DNA of 64,000 bases from JAMCYG01 sp027365565 (GCA_027365565.1 DAHXMI010000005.1:16751-80750); one strand, 5' to 3'. Shown: positions 52,080-60,673, counted from the stretch's first letter. The notes: generated by a model not told the origin, from the sequence alone. Made by a program: numbers and translations.

Positions 52080-52625
52080 ATGGGAGCAACACCACGCAAA
52101 AGCATGAAAGATGCGGTCATCGAGTATGTACTTGACAGGCCGAAGCAAAGGGTCAAAGTCACAGAAATAGCTAGGCAGCTACATGCAAGCAAAGGATACG
52201 TAAGCAAGACCGTAAGCAATATGAAAAAGGACGGGCTGATAAAAAACAGTCTCGTGAATTTAGGTGATCCGTACGTCAGATCACTCAAAACCTCAATCAA
52301 TCTTGATAAAATAAGGAGGAGCGGTATAATATCGGCAATCAAAAGGATCGGCGTAAGGGGCGCTGGCTTGTACGGCTCGTGGGCCAATGGGACAAACACA
52401 GAAGACAGTGATATAGATATATGGCTGAAACTTTCTGGGGATACGGCAGCCATCTTGGTTGGGGGTCTGCGGCAGCAGATCATAGAGAGACTTCATGTAG
52501 AGCCGCAAATAATTATCCTGGGCCAAAATAAAATCAATGCGTTAAGGAAGGATAATGAGGTTTTTTATTTCACACTGCTGTTCGGGTCTATAATCCTGAT
52601 GGGCGAGGGAATTGGGCAGATTTGA
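52080..52625 (+). CDS. Winged-helix/MNT nucleotidyltransferase, antitoxin candidate
   Basis: 181 residues from the ATG at 52080 (GTG at 52077 possible). The N-terminal HTH (11-60, 'RVKVTEIARQLHASKGYVSKTVSNMKKDGLI') is joined to a minimal nucleotidyltransferase with GLYGSWANGTNTEDSDIDIWL (about 97-117), the GS-x10-DxD motif. In MNT/HEPN pairs the nucleotidyltransferase modifies and neutralises the HEPN toxin. Here it also carries its own DNA-binding domain. Overlaps the HEPN gene by 14 bases. Confidence 0.85.
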   Translation: MGATPRKSMKDAVIEYVLDRPKQRVKVTEIARQLHASKGYVSKTVSNMKKDGLIKNSLVNLGDPYVRSLKTSINLDKIRRSGIISAIKRIGVRGAGLYGSWANGTNTEDSDIDIWLKLSGDTAAILVGGLRQQIIERLHVEPQIIILGQNKINALRKDNEVFYFTLLFGSIILMGEGIGQI

Positions 52626-53037
52626 CGACTGCTTCAAGGCAGGGTTGATAAGGAAGGTAGAACCTTCCAAGCACACAGCCCTAATGATGCTAAAGAAGGC
52701 GGCGAGGCTGTTGAAGGAAGCGGAGGACAGCCTCACCGCCGATGCGCCGGACAGCAGCATGATGATGGCCTACGAGGTTATGCTCCTAACGGGCAAGGCG
52801 CTTTTGGTGAAAGATGGATTCAGGGAAAGGAGTCATTACTGTGTTGTAGGGTATGTGAAAGAGGTCTATGCTAATAAGGGCAAGGTTGATGGCCCACTCA
52901 TAGAACGCTTTGACCATTACAGGGAGGTGAGGCACATGGTCGCCTATGATGCCGAGTTCATGGTTTCGAGCAGCGATGCAGAGACGGCAATCAATGATGC
53001 AGAACGTTTGCTGCTGGAAATAAAGAAGCTAATTTAA
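52612..53037 (+). CDS. HEPN-domain protein, toxin candidate
   Basis: 141 residues from a TTG at 52612 that overlaps the partner gene. Alpha-helical HEPN fold (SMMMAYEVMLLTGKALLVKDGF, 'YREVRHMVAYDAEF'). HEPN toxins are RNases with an R-x4-6-H motif; the corresponding stretch here reads R-H-M-V-A-Y, so the canonical His position is replaced by Tyr, as in HEPN proteins of the PF05168 type. RNase activity is therefore uncertain. The gene ends exactly where the tRNA-Leu begins. Confidence 0.75.
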   Translation: MGRFDDCFKAGLIRKVEPSKHTALMMLKKAARLLKEAEDSLTADAPDSSMMMAYEVMLLTGKALLVKDGFRERSHYCVVGYVKEVYANKGKVDGPLIERFDHYREVRHMVAYDAEFMVSSSDAETAINDAERLLLEIKKLI

Positions 53038-53123
53038 TGCAGGGAGGGAGATTTGAACTCCCGAACCCGCTAAGGGAGTGAGCCCTGAACCCACCGCATT
53101 TGGCCAGGCTTTGCTATCCCTGC
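53038..53123 (-). tRNA. tRNA-Leu (anticodon CAG), intact
   Basis: An 86-nt class II tRNA. Acceptor GCAGGGA / TCCCTGC with discriminator A; D-loop AAGCCTGGCCAAA closed by a 3-bp GCA/TGC stem; anticodon loop TTCAGGG (CAG, reads CUG); variable arm with CCC/GGG; T-arm GGGAG-TTCAAAT-CTCCC. It forms one border of the island at 51023-53037. Confidence 0.95.
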
Positions 53124-53192
53124 ATTTACAAGCAGATTGCGCACTTCGCGCATTTACGCTTTATCGTAGTCCTATTTATTTATTATCATTCC

Positions 53193-53200
53193 TTTTTATA
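53193..53200 (+). promoter_or_regulatory. TATA box for the permease gene
   Basis: TTTTTATA places transcription start near 53225, which excludes the TTG at 53218 and supports the ATG at 53242. Confidence 0.6.
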
Positions 53201-53241
53201 TCTGACGATGCCGCATCTTGCGGCACGCATGCGCTGATAAA

Positions 53242-54558
53242 ATGGCCGGACAGCAGATATCGGTAAGGGTGGCGACCGCGATTGGCCTCGGCGCCATAAT
53301 CGGGGCGGGCATATTCGTGCTCAGCGGCACGACGATAGCTCTTGCCGGCGCATACTCAATCCTCGCGTTCATACTTGTCGGGATAATAGCCATGCTTGTC
53401 GCGGTGGAGCTCGGCTCCCTTGGCGAAGTGATGCCACATGCGAAGGGCGGCTCCTACTCGTTCACGTTCAATGCCTTCGGCTCGGAACTAGGGTTCGTCA
53501 CAGGCATTCTCCTCTACTTCAGTTTCGCAACCGCGGTGAGCGCGGTGGCGCTCGGGTTCGGATCATACCTATCAAGCATGTTGGGATACACGCAGCACGT
53601 ATATGCAGTGGCGTTCGCGCTGCTGCAGATACTGGCGCTGTCGGTAATCAACATAATAGGGATAAAGAAAGCGGCAAAGGCGGACTTCGGCCTCGTGATG
53701 GTCAAGCTCTGCGTGCTGGCCGTATTCATACTGTTTGCCTTGCTGTTCGCGTTCGCGCATCCGCATGTACTGCAGACGAATTTTGCCACTGCCCCTTCGA
53801 AGGAGGGCATAGGCGCGATATTCGCGGCGAGCGTCGCGGTATTCTTCGCGTATACCGGCTTCCAGGCAATATCGACCCTGACCGACAGGGTCAAGGGAGG
53901 CGCGCGCTACGCCTCAAAGGCGCTGATCTATTCGGTACTGATAAGCCTTGCCGTATACCTGCTCGTTGACGTAGCGCTCATGCTCCTCGCGCCGGCAAGC
54001 TCCTACACGATAAGCGCAGATCCCCTCTCATTCGCCCTGAAGAACGTGTCAGCGCCCCCATGGCTGTTCATTGTCGTAGACGTAGGTGCGCTAATAGCCA
54101 CGACCTCTGCGGCCCTCGCAATGATACTGGCCTCTTCCAGGACTGTGTACCAGATAAGCAAGGACAAGCTCCTGCCTGCCGTGCTGAGGAAGTACAACGC
54201 GAAGAGGGACGTCGCGGTAAACGGCGTCGCGATAACGGCAGTGATAGCCGCGGTGATGCTGTTCTCCGGCAACATATACATAATAGCTGCGATAAGCAAT
54301 TTCGGCCTCCTATTCTCGTATCTGATGAGCAGCATCGCGGTGATACACTTCAAGCGCAGGCCCGATGTCCCCCTGAAGGTGCCGTTCTATCCCTACCTGC
54401 CAATAGCCGCCATACTCGCGCTGGTGGCGCTTCTCGTCGGCATGCCCAAGGAGGCGCTTATCATAGGCTCAGGGCTGATAATGCTCTTGATAGCGGTATA
54501 TTATTTCTTCAGGGAAATTGACAGGAAGAAGCCGGTAAAGGTAAGGCTTTTCAAGTAA
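53242..54558 (+). CDS. APC-family amino-acid permease
   Basis: 438 residues from the ATG at 53242, with twelve membrane helices. The N-terminal 'VRVATAIGLGAIIGAGIFVLSGTTIALAG' carries the GxG unwound motif of helix 1 that binds the amino-acid backbone, and 'FFAYTGFQAISTLTDRVKGG' is the helix 6/loop motif. A cation- or proton-coupled transporter of the cationic/neutral amino-acid type; the exact substrate is unknown. Amino-acid uptake would fit a host-dependent archaeon. Confidence 0.9.
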   Translation: MAGQQISVRVATAIGLGAIIGAGIFVLSGTTIALAGAYSILAFILVGIIAMLVAVELGSLGEVMPHAKGGSYSFTFNAFGSELGFVTGILLYFSFATAVSAVALGFGSYLSSMLGYTQHVYAVAFALLQILALSVINIIGIKKAAKADFGLVMVKLCVLAVFILFALLFAFAHPHVLQTNFATAPSKEGIGAIFAASVAVFFAYTGFQAISTLTDRVKGGARYASKALIYSVLISLAVYLLVDVALMLLAPASSYTISADPLSFALKNVSAPPWLFIVVDVGALIATTSAALAMILASSRTVYQISKDKLLPAVLRKYNAKRDVAVNGVAITAVIAAVMLFSGNIYIIAAISNFGLLFSYLMSSIAVIHFKRRPDVPLKVPFYPYLPIAAILALVALLVGMPKEALIIGSGLIMLLIAVYYFFREIDRKKPVKVRLFK

Positions 54559-54585
54559 TAATCCAAACACAAATGCGGTATTGAC

Positions 54586-55761
54586 ATGCTAATAGGAATA
54601 GTCGGCGCGCCGAACAAGGGGAAAAGCACGCTTTTCTCGGCCCTAACGGAAGCCTCGGTGGACATCGCCGACTATCCATTCACCACAATCGACCCGAACC
54701 GCGGAACGACATACGTGACTGCAGAATGCGTCGAGAAAGAGAAGAGCCTAAAGTGCAGGCCCAAGAACTCGAAGTGCATGAACGGCACCAGGTATATACC
54801 AATCAGCGTTATCGACGTCGCAGGCCTCGTGGGCGGCGCACACGAGGGAAAAGGCCGCGGCAACCAGTTCCTGAATGACATCGCGTCTTCTGACGTGCTC
54901 ATACTCGTCGCAGACGCGAGCGGAAGAACCGATTCCAACGGCAATCCATGCTCCGACTGCAACCCTGTGGAGGACGTGCGCATGGTAAGATTGGAACTTG
55001 CGGAGTGGCTCGCGACGTCGATCAGGAAGGGGATGAAACAGATAGCGAGGAGCCAAAATCCAGAGGAGGCGCTCGCAGTATATCTTTCTGGATTCAAGAT
55101 AACAAGGCAGCATGTAGATGCCGCCCTCGGTAAGCTGAATCTGCAGATATCAAAAGATGGCCTGCCTGACGATAAGATACTAGCGCTGGCAAGCGAGCTG
55201 ATGCTTCTGTCCAAGCCTTTCATAATCGCCGCGAACAAGGCCGACGTGCCTGGATCCGAGGCTAACGTGGAAAAGCTCAAGTCTGAATTCGGTGCGGCTG
55301 AAGTCGTCGCATGCTCCGCCGCAGTGGAGTTGGCACTGAGGAAGGCGAGATCCAAAGGCATCATAAAGTACGAAGAGGGTACGGATTCCTTCGAGGTGGC
55401 GGACGGCAGCGCGAGCACCGAGCAGGCGGCCGCGTTGAAGGCGATGTCATCCATGCTAAAGAAGGACGGCGGCACGCACGTGCAGGAGATACTGAACAGG
55501 GTCGTCTTCGGCCTGCTCGACAGCATAGTCGTGTATCCGGTCGAGGATGAGAACAAGTGGTCCGACAGCAACGGAAACGTGCTCCCGGATGCCGTGCTCC
55601 TGAAGAAGGGCTCCACCACGATGGACCTCGCGATGGCGGTGCACACCGAGATAGCGAAGAAGATGCTTTACGCAGTTGACGGCAGGACCCATGCGAGGCT
55701 GGCCAAGAACCACGCGCTAAATAACAATGACGTGATCAAGATAGTCAGCGCGGCGAAGTGA
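54586..55761 (+). CDS. ychF: YchF/OLA1-type Obg-family GTPase
   Basis: 391 residues. G1 GAPNKGKS (7-14), switch region 'ADYPFTTIDPNRG', G3 DVAGLVGGAHEGKGRGNQFL (78-97), G4 NKAD (about 217-220) and a C-terminal TGS domain ending HALNNNDVIKIVSAAK. The G4 motif is NKAD rather than the NxxE of ATP-preferring OLA1, so it resembles the archaeal subfamily. The insert with four Cys between residues 50-65 and 125-135 is worth noting. Ribosome-linked role in the family. Confidence 0.93.
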   Translation: MLIGIVGAPNKGKSTLFSALTEASVDIADYPFTTIDPNRGTTYVTAECVEKEKSLKCRPKNSKCMNGTRYIPISVIDVAGLVGGAHEGKGRGNQFLNDIASSDVLILVADASGRTDSNGNPCSDCNPVEDVRMVRLELAEWLATSIRKGMKQIARSQNPEEALAVYLSGFKITRQHVDAALGKLNLQISKDGLPDDKILALASELMLLSKPFIIAANKADVPGSEANVEKLKSEFGAAEVVACSAAVELALRKARSKGIIKYEEGTDSFEVADGSASTEQAAALKAMSSMLKKDGGTHVQEILNRVVFGLLDSIVVYPVEDENKWSDSNGNVLPDAVLLKKGSTTMDLAMAVHTEIAKKMLYAVDGRTHARLAKNHALNNNDVIKIVSAAK

Positions 55762-56150
55762 GCCCTTTCGCGAACGCGTTAACAATGTGAGCGAGAAATC
55801 CCACATGCTTCAGCAGTGTGATGAGAGCGAACTGCAGAGAAGCAGAAGCCTCCTTTGCCATCAGAGGCCTATTGGCATCATATCGTTTGGTTCGGTATGT
55901 TCTCGCTTCATCTGATTTGCCCAGTTGGATTCCGGGTCTTATGTTCCATCTACGAAATTTGCCCTTTCGGACTCCGCTGTGTCCCAGCGTATAGTATGAT
56001 TTCGTTGCAAAGGTGTATATACTTTCTTGTGCCATAGTAATCATCGTTTGGTTCGGGAAGCCCACACCGTTTATGGGTGGGAAGATGTCACATACTTCAG
56101 TTTCTAATTAGCAACAAGAAAGAGAAAGAAAAAAAAGACATTGTGATAAG
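55762..56150. other. 389-bp gene-free stretch with repeated 13-mer and a bulged hairpin
   Basis: No ORF here has convincing codon use. TCGTTTGGTTCGG occurs twice (55883-55895 and 56045-56057, 162 bp apart). CCCACACC-GTTTAT-GGGTGGG (56062-56082) forms a hairpin with one bulged base. Read on the minus strand, the run 'CTTCCCACCC..GGTGTGGGCTTCCCG' recalls the ends of IS200/IS605-type TnpB elements, so it may be a transposon remnant. The sequence 56083-56150 includes an A/G-rich leader before the Sec61-beta gene. Confidence 0.4.
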
Positions 56151-56306
56151 ATGGCATCGCTATATTCACCGCAATCCCAGGCAGGAGTGATGAGCTTCTA
56201 CGATGCGCCTTCCAAGGGGCCGAAGATAAGCCCGAAGGCCATATTCATAGCGGTCGCAGTATTCGCGATAATCGTGCTTGTCATCGACCACATATCGTAT
56301 CTGTAA
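56151..56306 (+). CDS. secG: Preprotein translocase Sec61 subunit beta (archaeal SecG)
   Basis: A 51-residue gene starting ATG 56151 and ending TAA 56304-56306. 'GVMSFYDAPSKGPKISPKAI' matches the archaeal Sec61-beta pattern GLxxFYDxxxxGxKIxP, followed by one tail-anchor helix (FIAVAVFAIIVLVI). It is the third, non-essential subunit of the SecYE translocon. The A/G-rich stretch at 56115-56135 and GTGATAAG just upstream provide the leader. It is convergent with the next gene. Confidence 0.88.
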   Translation: MASLYSPQSQAGVMSFYDAPSKGPKISPKAIFIAVAVFAIIVLVIDHISYL

Positions 56307-56317
56307 AGCACTTATCC

Positions 56318-57181
56318 TCACGCGATCCTGAAGAAGTCCCTCTTGAGCTCGGTGACATCACCGTTCTCTGACGCAATGTACAGTATTGCCCTGACGCCGT
56401 CGCCCTCTATGCCTGTCTCCCTAGAGATGTCGTCTACTTTCATAGCCCTTTCGTTTATGAGCGCGAGCACCCTCGGCAGGTTTGAGTAGACGAAGCTCCT
56501 GAGCACAATGTAGTATTTCTTGTTGAATGCCCTTACCCCTATCACATATCCCTGGCGTATGCTCGCCTCTAGAGTCATTGATATGCCTGATGCCTCGGTC
56601 TCGGTGTTCACGACCAGATACCCTTTCTTCTCGAGCCTGTCGCCGTACTCACCAGTGTTTCTTAGCGATATCATCTCCTTCATGTCCGCCTTCGTCTCGC
56701 GCTGCTGCGGCTGCCTTGCTGCAGGCTGCTGCGCCGGCGGGGGCGTCATGCGCTCGACGGGCATGGACTGCGCGCTCTGCGCCGCCTGCCCTGGTTTTTT
56801 TCTCATGAGATAAGTGTTGTAGATGTAGTCGGGTATGCTGTACCTACTGACGTTGTCCTTCTTGCTCTTCTGTATGCTGACATAGCCGTTCTTGAGGAGC
56901 GAGTTAAGGACACGCGTCTCCTTTTCCGACAGCTCCTTGCTGATGTTTTCCGGCGTCCTCACGTTGTATCGCAGTCCGTCCAACTTCTTCAGTACGCCGA
57001 GCTCCTCTTCCGTAGGCACCGTTGTTGCCTCCGCCTTCTTCGAGACCGCGAACTCGCCGTTCTGGCCCTCCCTGAATTCTACTATGTCTCCTTCTCCAAG
57101 CCCCAGTCGGTCTACCATCTCGTCAGGCAGGTTGATTACGAGCTTGTCCCCATTCTTGTAGACCTTCGGCATCAATACCAT
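56318..57181 (-). CDS. AbrB/SpoVT-type DNA-binding protein with winged-helix domains
   Basis: 287 residues (a start at MPKVYKNG, three codons in, is equally good). N-terminal swapped-hairpin AbrB fold (VYKNGDKLVINLPDEMVDRLGLGEGDIVEF, 6-35), a helical wHTH region (85-130, 'ETRVLNSLLKNGYVSIQKSKKDNVSRYSI'), a Gln/Pro-rich linker (135-165), and a C-terminal alpha/beta part ending in a wHTH-like segment ('INERAMKVDDISRETGIEGDGVRAILYIASENGDV'). A chromatin-level or local regulator is likely; the target is unknown. Divergent from the next gene. Confidence 0.75.
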   Translation of the reverse strand: MVLMPKVYKNGDKLVINLPDEMVDRLGLGEGDIVEFREGQNGEFAVSKKAEATTVPTEEELGVLKKLDGLRYNVRTPENISKELSEKETRVLNSLLKNGYVSIQKSKKDNVSRYSIPDYIYNTYLMRKKPGQAAQSAQSMPVERMTPPPAQQPAARQPQQRETKADMKEMISLRNTGEYGDRLEKKGYLVVNTETEASGISMTLEASIRQGYVIGVRAFNKKYYIVLRSFVYSNLPRVLALINERAMKVDDISRETGIEGDGVRAILYIASENGDVTELKRDFFRIA

Positions 57182-57219
57182 CTATAAATAGATTTTGCAT
57201 TAAAGTATTAATAGATACC

Positions 57220-58758
57220 ATGGAGAGCTTAAAAGAGTTTTCCACATACACCAAGAGGTACATAACGAAGAAGGACACTTACGCGATAATGGCAAACGCG
57301 CAGGCTCTCGGCATAGACAACAAGCTCGTGGCGGAGAATGCCGGCACGGCAATCGCGGACATACTCAAGCTCAGATACAAAAGGAGCCGGATCCTCTTCA
57401 TATGCGGCAACGGCTCAAAGGGTGCGATGGGCCTCGCGGCGGCGAGGCACTGCCTCGGCTACCTTAATTCCCTCAACATAGCATACATGAATTCTGTGGC
57501 TGTTGTGAGCAACGGCGCGGCGGAGCTGAACTACAAGCTTCTGAAGGACATAGAGGGTGTGGAAATAATAGATTCCACGGGCATGCGAAAGCTGAAGGTC
57601 CTCATACACAAGTCAGACGTGATAGTAGACGCAATACTCGGCGTGGGGATGCGCGGCAGGCTGACCCAGGAGATTGCCACTGCTATAAAGGAGATAAACA
57701 GCTCGAAGAAGACGATCATATCGATAGACGTCCCGACAGGCATAGATGCGGATACCGGGCTGCCCAACACGGCGCATATAGACGCCGATACCACTCTCTG
57801 CGTATACAAGGTCAAGAAGGGCATTCAGAAATGCACTGCGGCGGGTAACATAGAGGTGGTCGGCATAGGGTTTCCGCCCACTGTCGAGCTGTTTTCCGGG
57901 CCTGGCGACGTCATACTCGCGACAGGTCCCAGGTCGCTCGACGCGAACAAGTACACGCACGGCTCGTCGCTCGTTATCGGTGCGGGTTCCGACTTCAAGG
58001 GTGCGCCAGTGCTCGCATCCTTCTCAGCGAACAGCGCCCTTAGCGCGCTGAGGGGAGGTAGCGGCTACGTGACAATACTGCTGCCGAAGGAGTCGGAAGT
58101 GCTGATTAACAGGCCGGACCTCATCGTGAAACAGATGAGGCACGATAGGCTCTCGCGGGACGACCTCGACACAATAAAATCCATAAGGCACAACACGCTC
58201 ATAATCGGCGCAGGACTGCCGAAGGACGTCCGCATATATCCGATAATAGCCGAAGTAATAAAGCGCGAGAACCAGCGCGGCAATACCGTGGTGGCGGACG
58301 CGACCGCAGTGAAAGCCATGAACTACTATAAGGGCGCTCTCGGGCCCCGCGTCATATTGACGCCACACGAAGGCGAGTTCAAAGACCTCACCGGAGTGGA
58401 TGTCAAGAAAATGTCTTCGCGCCAGCGCATATACGAGGCGATAGACTTCGCCAGGAACCACCATTGCACATTAGTCTTAAAAGGCCACGATACAATAATC
58501 ACAAATGGCGAGCTCCTGAAGATAAACAGGTCCGAGACCGCCGAACTCGCGACGATGGGCACCGGAGACGTGCTCTGCGGCCTTATTGCCTCGTACGCAG
58601 GCATACATGACAACCCCTTCGAGAGCGCTGTCGCGGCCGTATACGTGCATTCCATGATAGGGGATGCGCTTTACAGGGAGAAGGGCCTCCATGCCACGGC
58701 GTCTGACGTGATAGAGAAGATACCTGAAGTGGTCAAGAAGTATGATATGCTGATATAG
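57220..58758 (+). CDS. nnr: Bifunctional NAD(P)HX epimerase / ADP-dependent dehydratase
   Basis: 512 residues. Repairs hydrated NADH/NADPH. The N-terminal YjeF_N epimerase (1-225) shows LVAENAG, ILFICGNGSKGAMGLAAARH (58-77) with the usual 'GxGNNGGDG' changed to GNGSKGAMG, and VPTGIDADTG. The C-terminal ribokinase-like dehydratase (240-505) shows 'VILTPHEGEFKDLTG', 'LVLKGHDTII' and the catalytic MGTGDVLCG. The changed glycine-rich loop in the epimerase half is unusual and may affect that activity. Confidence 0.92.
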   Translation: MESLKEFSTYTKRYITKKDTYAIMANAQALGIDNKLVAENAGTAIADILKLRYKRSRILFICGNGSKGAMGLAAARHCLGYLNSLNIAYMNSVAVVSNGAAELNYKLLKDIEGVEIIDSTGMRKLKVLIHKSDVIVDAILGVGMRGRLTQEIATAIKEINSSKKTIISIDVPTGIDADTGLPNTAHIDADTTLCVYKVKKGIQKCTAAGNIEVVGIGFPPTVELFSGPGDVILATGPRSLDANKYTHGSSLVIGAGSDFKGAPVLASFSANSALSALRGGSGYVTILLPKESEVLINRPDLIVKQMRHDRLSRDDLDTIKSIRHNTLIIGAGLPKDVRIYPIIAEVIKRENQRGNTVVADATAVKAMNYYKGALGPRVILTPHEGEFKDLTGVDVKKMSSRQRIYEAIDFARNHHCTLVLKGHDTIITNGELLKINRSETAELATMGTGDVLCGLIASYAGIHDNPFESAVAAVYVHSMIGDALYREKGLHATASDVIEKIPEVVKKYDMLI

Positions 58759-58777
58759 CTCGCAGCGATGTATTCCG

Positions 58778-60673
58778 ATGTCCAACGCACCATATGTCTT
58801 GTGGATTAACACGATTGTCTACAGCATGGAGCAGGCGCTGCAGCGTGAGTTCCCTGGCGAAACGTTTTCCTTCGAGGAGATAGCGAACACGATAGGCATG
58901 CAGGATGGCATCGCCGACATCTCATCATCGATAGCATTCAGGATTGCGAAGGGCGCCAAGAAGAACCCTGACGAAATAGCGGGCAAGATAGCCGCCGCGA
59001 TATCCGGCACGAGCGGCGTCGAGAGCGTCACGCACGAGAATGGGTTCGTCAACGTGCATCTGTCAAGGAATGAGTTTTCCAAGGATGTCATCAGGCATGT
59101 GCTATCGGAAAAGGACGAATGCATAACCTCCACGGCCGGCGTCGGCAAGAGCGTGATAGTGGAATATCCAAGCGCGAACCCTGTGCATCCACTCCATGTC
59201 GGGCAACTGAGGAATGCCCTGATAGGGGACTTCGTGTCAAACGTTCACGAGCTGTGCGGATACCAGGTCGAGCGTGAAGACTACATAGACGACATGGGCC
59301 TGCAGGCTGCCGAAGCGGACTGGGGCTACATAAACCTCGCCGAAGGCAAGGAAGACAAGGGTAAGAAGTTCGATCACTGGCTCGGGGAAGTGTACGTAGA
59401 AGTCAACAAGAAGATGGAGAATCCAGACGTGAAGGAAGGCATCACTTCTACGCTGAAGCAGATGGAGGAGCACACATCCGATACCTCTCGCACGGCGAGG
59501 AGCATATCGGAGCGCTGTGTTGTCGCGCACAGGCAGACCCTGTCCGACTACGGCATCTACCACGACGTGCTCATCTGGGAAGGTAACATACTGAGGGAGC
59601 ACCTTCTCGAGAAGGCGATGGAAATAATATCGAAGAACAGGGCGTTCTACACCTCCACAGATGAGAAGTATGCAAACTGCTTCGTGCTTGACCTCGAAAA
59701 AATAGGCAACCTGCCGGAAGAGTTCAGGGGCGTGAAGGAAAAGATAAAGGTCTTGAAGAGGAACGACGGCACCGCGACATATGCGGTGAAGGACATTGCG
59801 TTCCACATGTGGAAGTTCGGCCTGCTGCCAAACGTCTTCAGCTATCGCGAGTTCCTGAAGCAGCAGAACGGCAAGCCATTGTATACTACTGACGATACGG
59901 GCGAGAAGATGAACTTCGGCGCGGTCGACCGCGCCGTCAACATAATCGATTCGAGGCAGAGCTACGAGCAGTCCATCGTGAAGATCGCTCTGGGCGCGAT
60001 AGGGCGTGAGGACTTGGCGTCATCGCTGAAGCACCTCTCTTACGGAGTAGTCAACTTGGAGGGCGGCGCGCACCTTGCAGGTAGGAAGGGCACCTGGGTC
60101 GGCAACACGGCAGACGACCTGCTCTCCGGCACGGAATCCAAGGCGGCCGAGCTCATAACATCAAGGATGAGACTTACCGAAGAGCAAAAGGCGAAGGTAG
60201 CAAGGAGCGTCGCGCTCTCCGCGATAAAGTTCGAGTTCCTCCGCGTCTCGCCTGAGAAGAACATAGCGTTCTCTTGGGACAGGGCCCTCAATTTCGAGTC
60301 AAACTCCGGGCCATACTTCCAGTACATGCACGCCAGGGCCTCGAGGATACTCGGCGACTACGGGAAGGATGTAGACGGCATGGAGGTCGATTATTCCACG
60401 CTCTCAGGCGAGTACGAATTCGCCCTTGTCAAGAAGCTCTCGACCGCGCAGATCGTGGTGGAGAAGGCGTGCAGGGAATACAGGCCGAACGTCATCACGG
60501 ACTACATCAACGAGGTATCTAGCCAGTTCAGCAAGTTCTACGAGAATGTGCCTATCCTGAAGGCGAAAAGTGAGGAGGAGAAGGACGCAAGGGTCGCGCT
60601 CACGGCTGCGTTCAAGCATACGCTGGCCGCGCTGCTCAGGGTTCTGGGAATAGAGCCTGCGGACGTGATGTGA
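58778..60673 (+). CDS. argS: Arginyl-tRNA synthetase
   Basis: 631 residues. N-terminal additional domain (15-115), then the class I signature PSANPVHPLHVGQLRNAL (131-148), where the HIGH motif reads HVGQ. A normal KMSK is not visible; the corresponding loop is 'LEGGAHLAGRKGTWV' followed by TADDLL, as in other ArgRS with altered KMSK. The C-terminal DALR anticodon-binding domain ends LLRVLGIEPADVM. It is 95 bases before tRNA-Arg, its substrate class. Confidence 0.95.
   Translation: MSNAPYVLWINTIVYSMEQALQREFPGETFSFEEIANTIGMQDGIADISSSIAFRIAKGAKKNPDEIAGKIAAAISGTSGVESVTHENGFVNVHLSRNEFSKDVIRHVLSEKDECITSTAGVGKSVIVEYPSANPVHPLHVGQLRNALIGDFVSNVHELCGYQVEREDYIDDMGLQAAEADWGYINLAEGKEDKGKKFDHWLGEVYVEVNKKMENPDVKEGITSTLKQMEEHTSDTSRTARSISERCVVAHRQTLSDYGIYHDVLIWEGNILREHLLEKAMEIISKNRAFYTSTDEKYANCFVLDLEKIGNLPEEFRGVKEKIKVLKRNDGTATYAVKDIAFHMWKFGLLPNVFSYREFLKQQNGKPLYTTDDTGEKMNFGAVDRAVNIIDSRQSYEQSIVKIALGAIGREDLASSLKHLSYGVVNLEGGAHLAGRKGTWVGNTADDLLSGTESKAAELITSRMRLTEEQKAKVARSVALSAIKFEFLRVSPEKNIAFSWDRALNFESNSGPYFQYMHARASRILGDYGKDVDGMEVDYSTLSGEYEFALVKKLSTAQIVVEKACREYRPNVITDYINEVSSQFSKFYENVPILKAKSEEEKDARVALTAAFKHTLAALLRVLGIEPADVM

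Larger units (their letters stand above)
51023..53037. mobile_element. Small genomic island inserted at tRNA-Leu(CAG)
   Basis: 2,015 bp lie between the intact tRNA and its duplicated 3' half, the layout left by tRNA-targeting integration. The content is three genes: exonuclease III and a nucleotidyltransferase/HEPN pair, all on the plus strand. The first 1.3 kb are visibly more AT-rich and use more ATA/AAA codons than the surrounding genes. No integrase or remnant is present, so the element was mobilised in trans, has lost its integrase, or arose through another recombination. Confidence 0.7.

Noticed and set aside
55745..56065. A 106-codon minus-strand frame in the gene-free stretch
   Set aside because: It overlaps the end of the YchF gene, lacks any domain and spans the repeat pair; more likely part of a remnant element than a gene.
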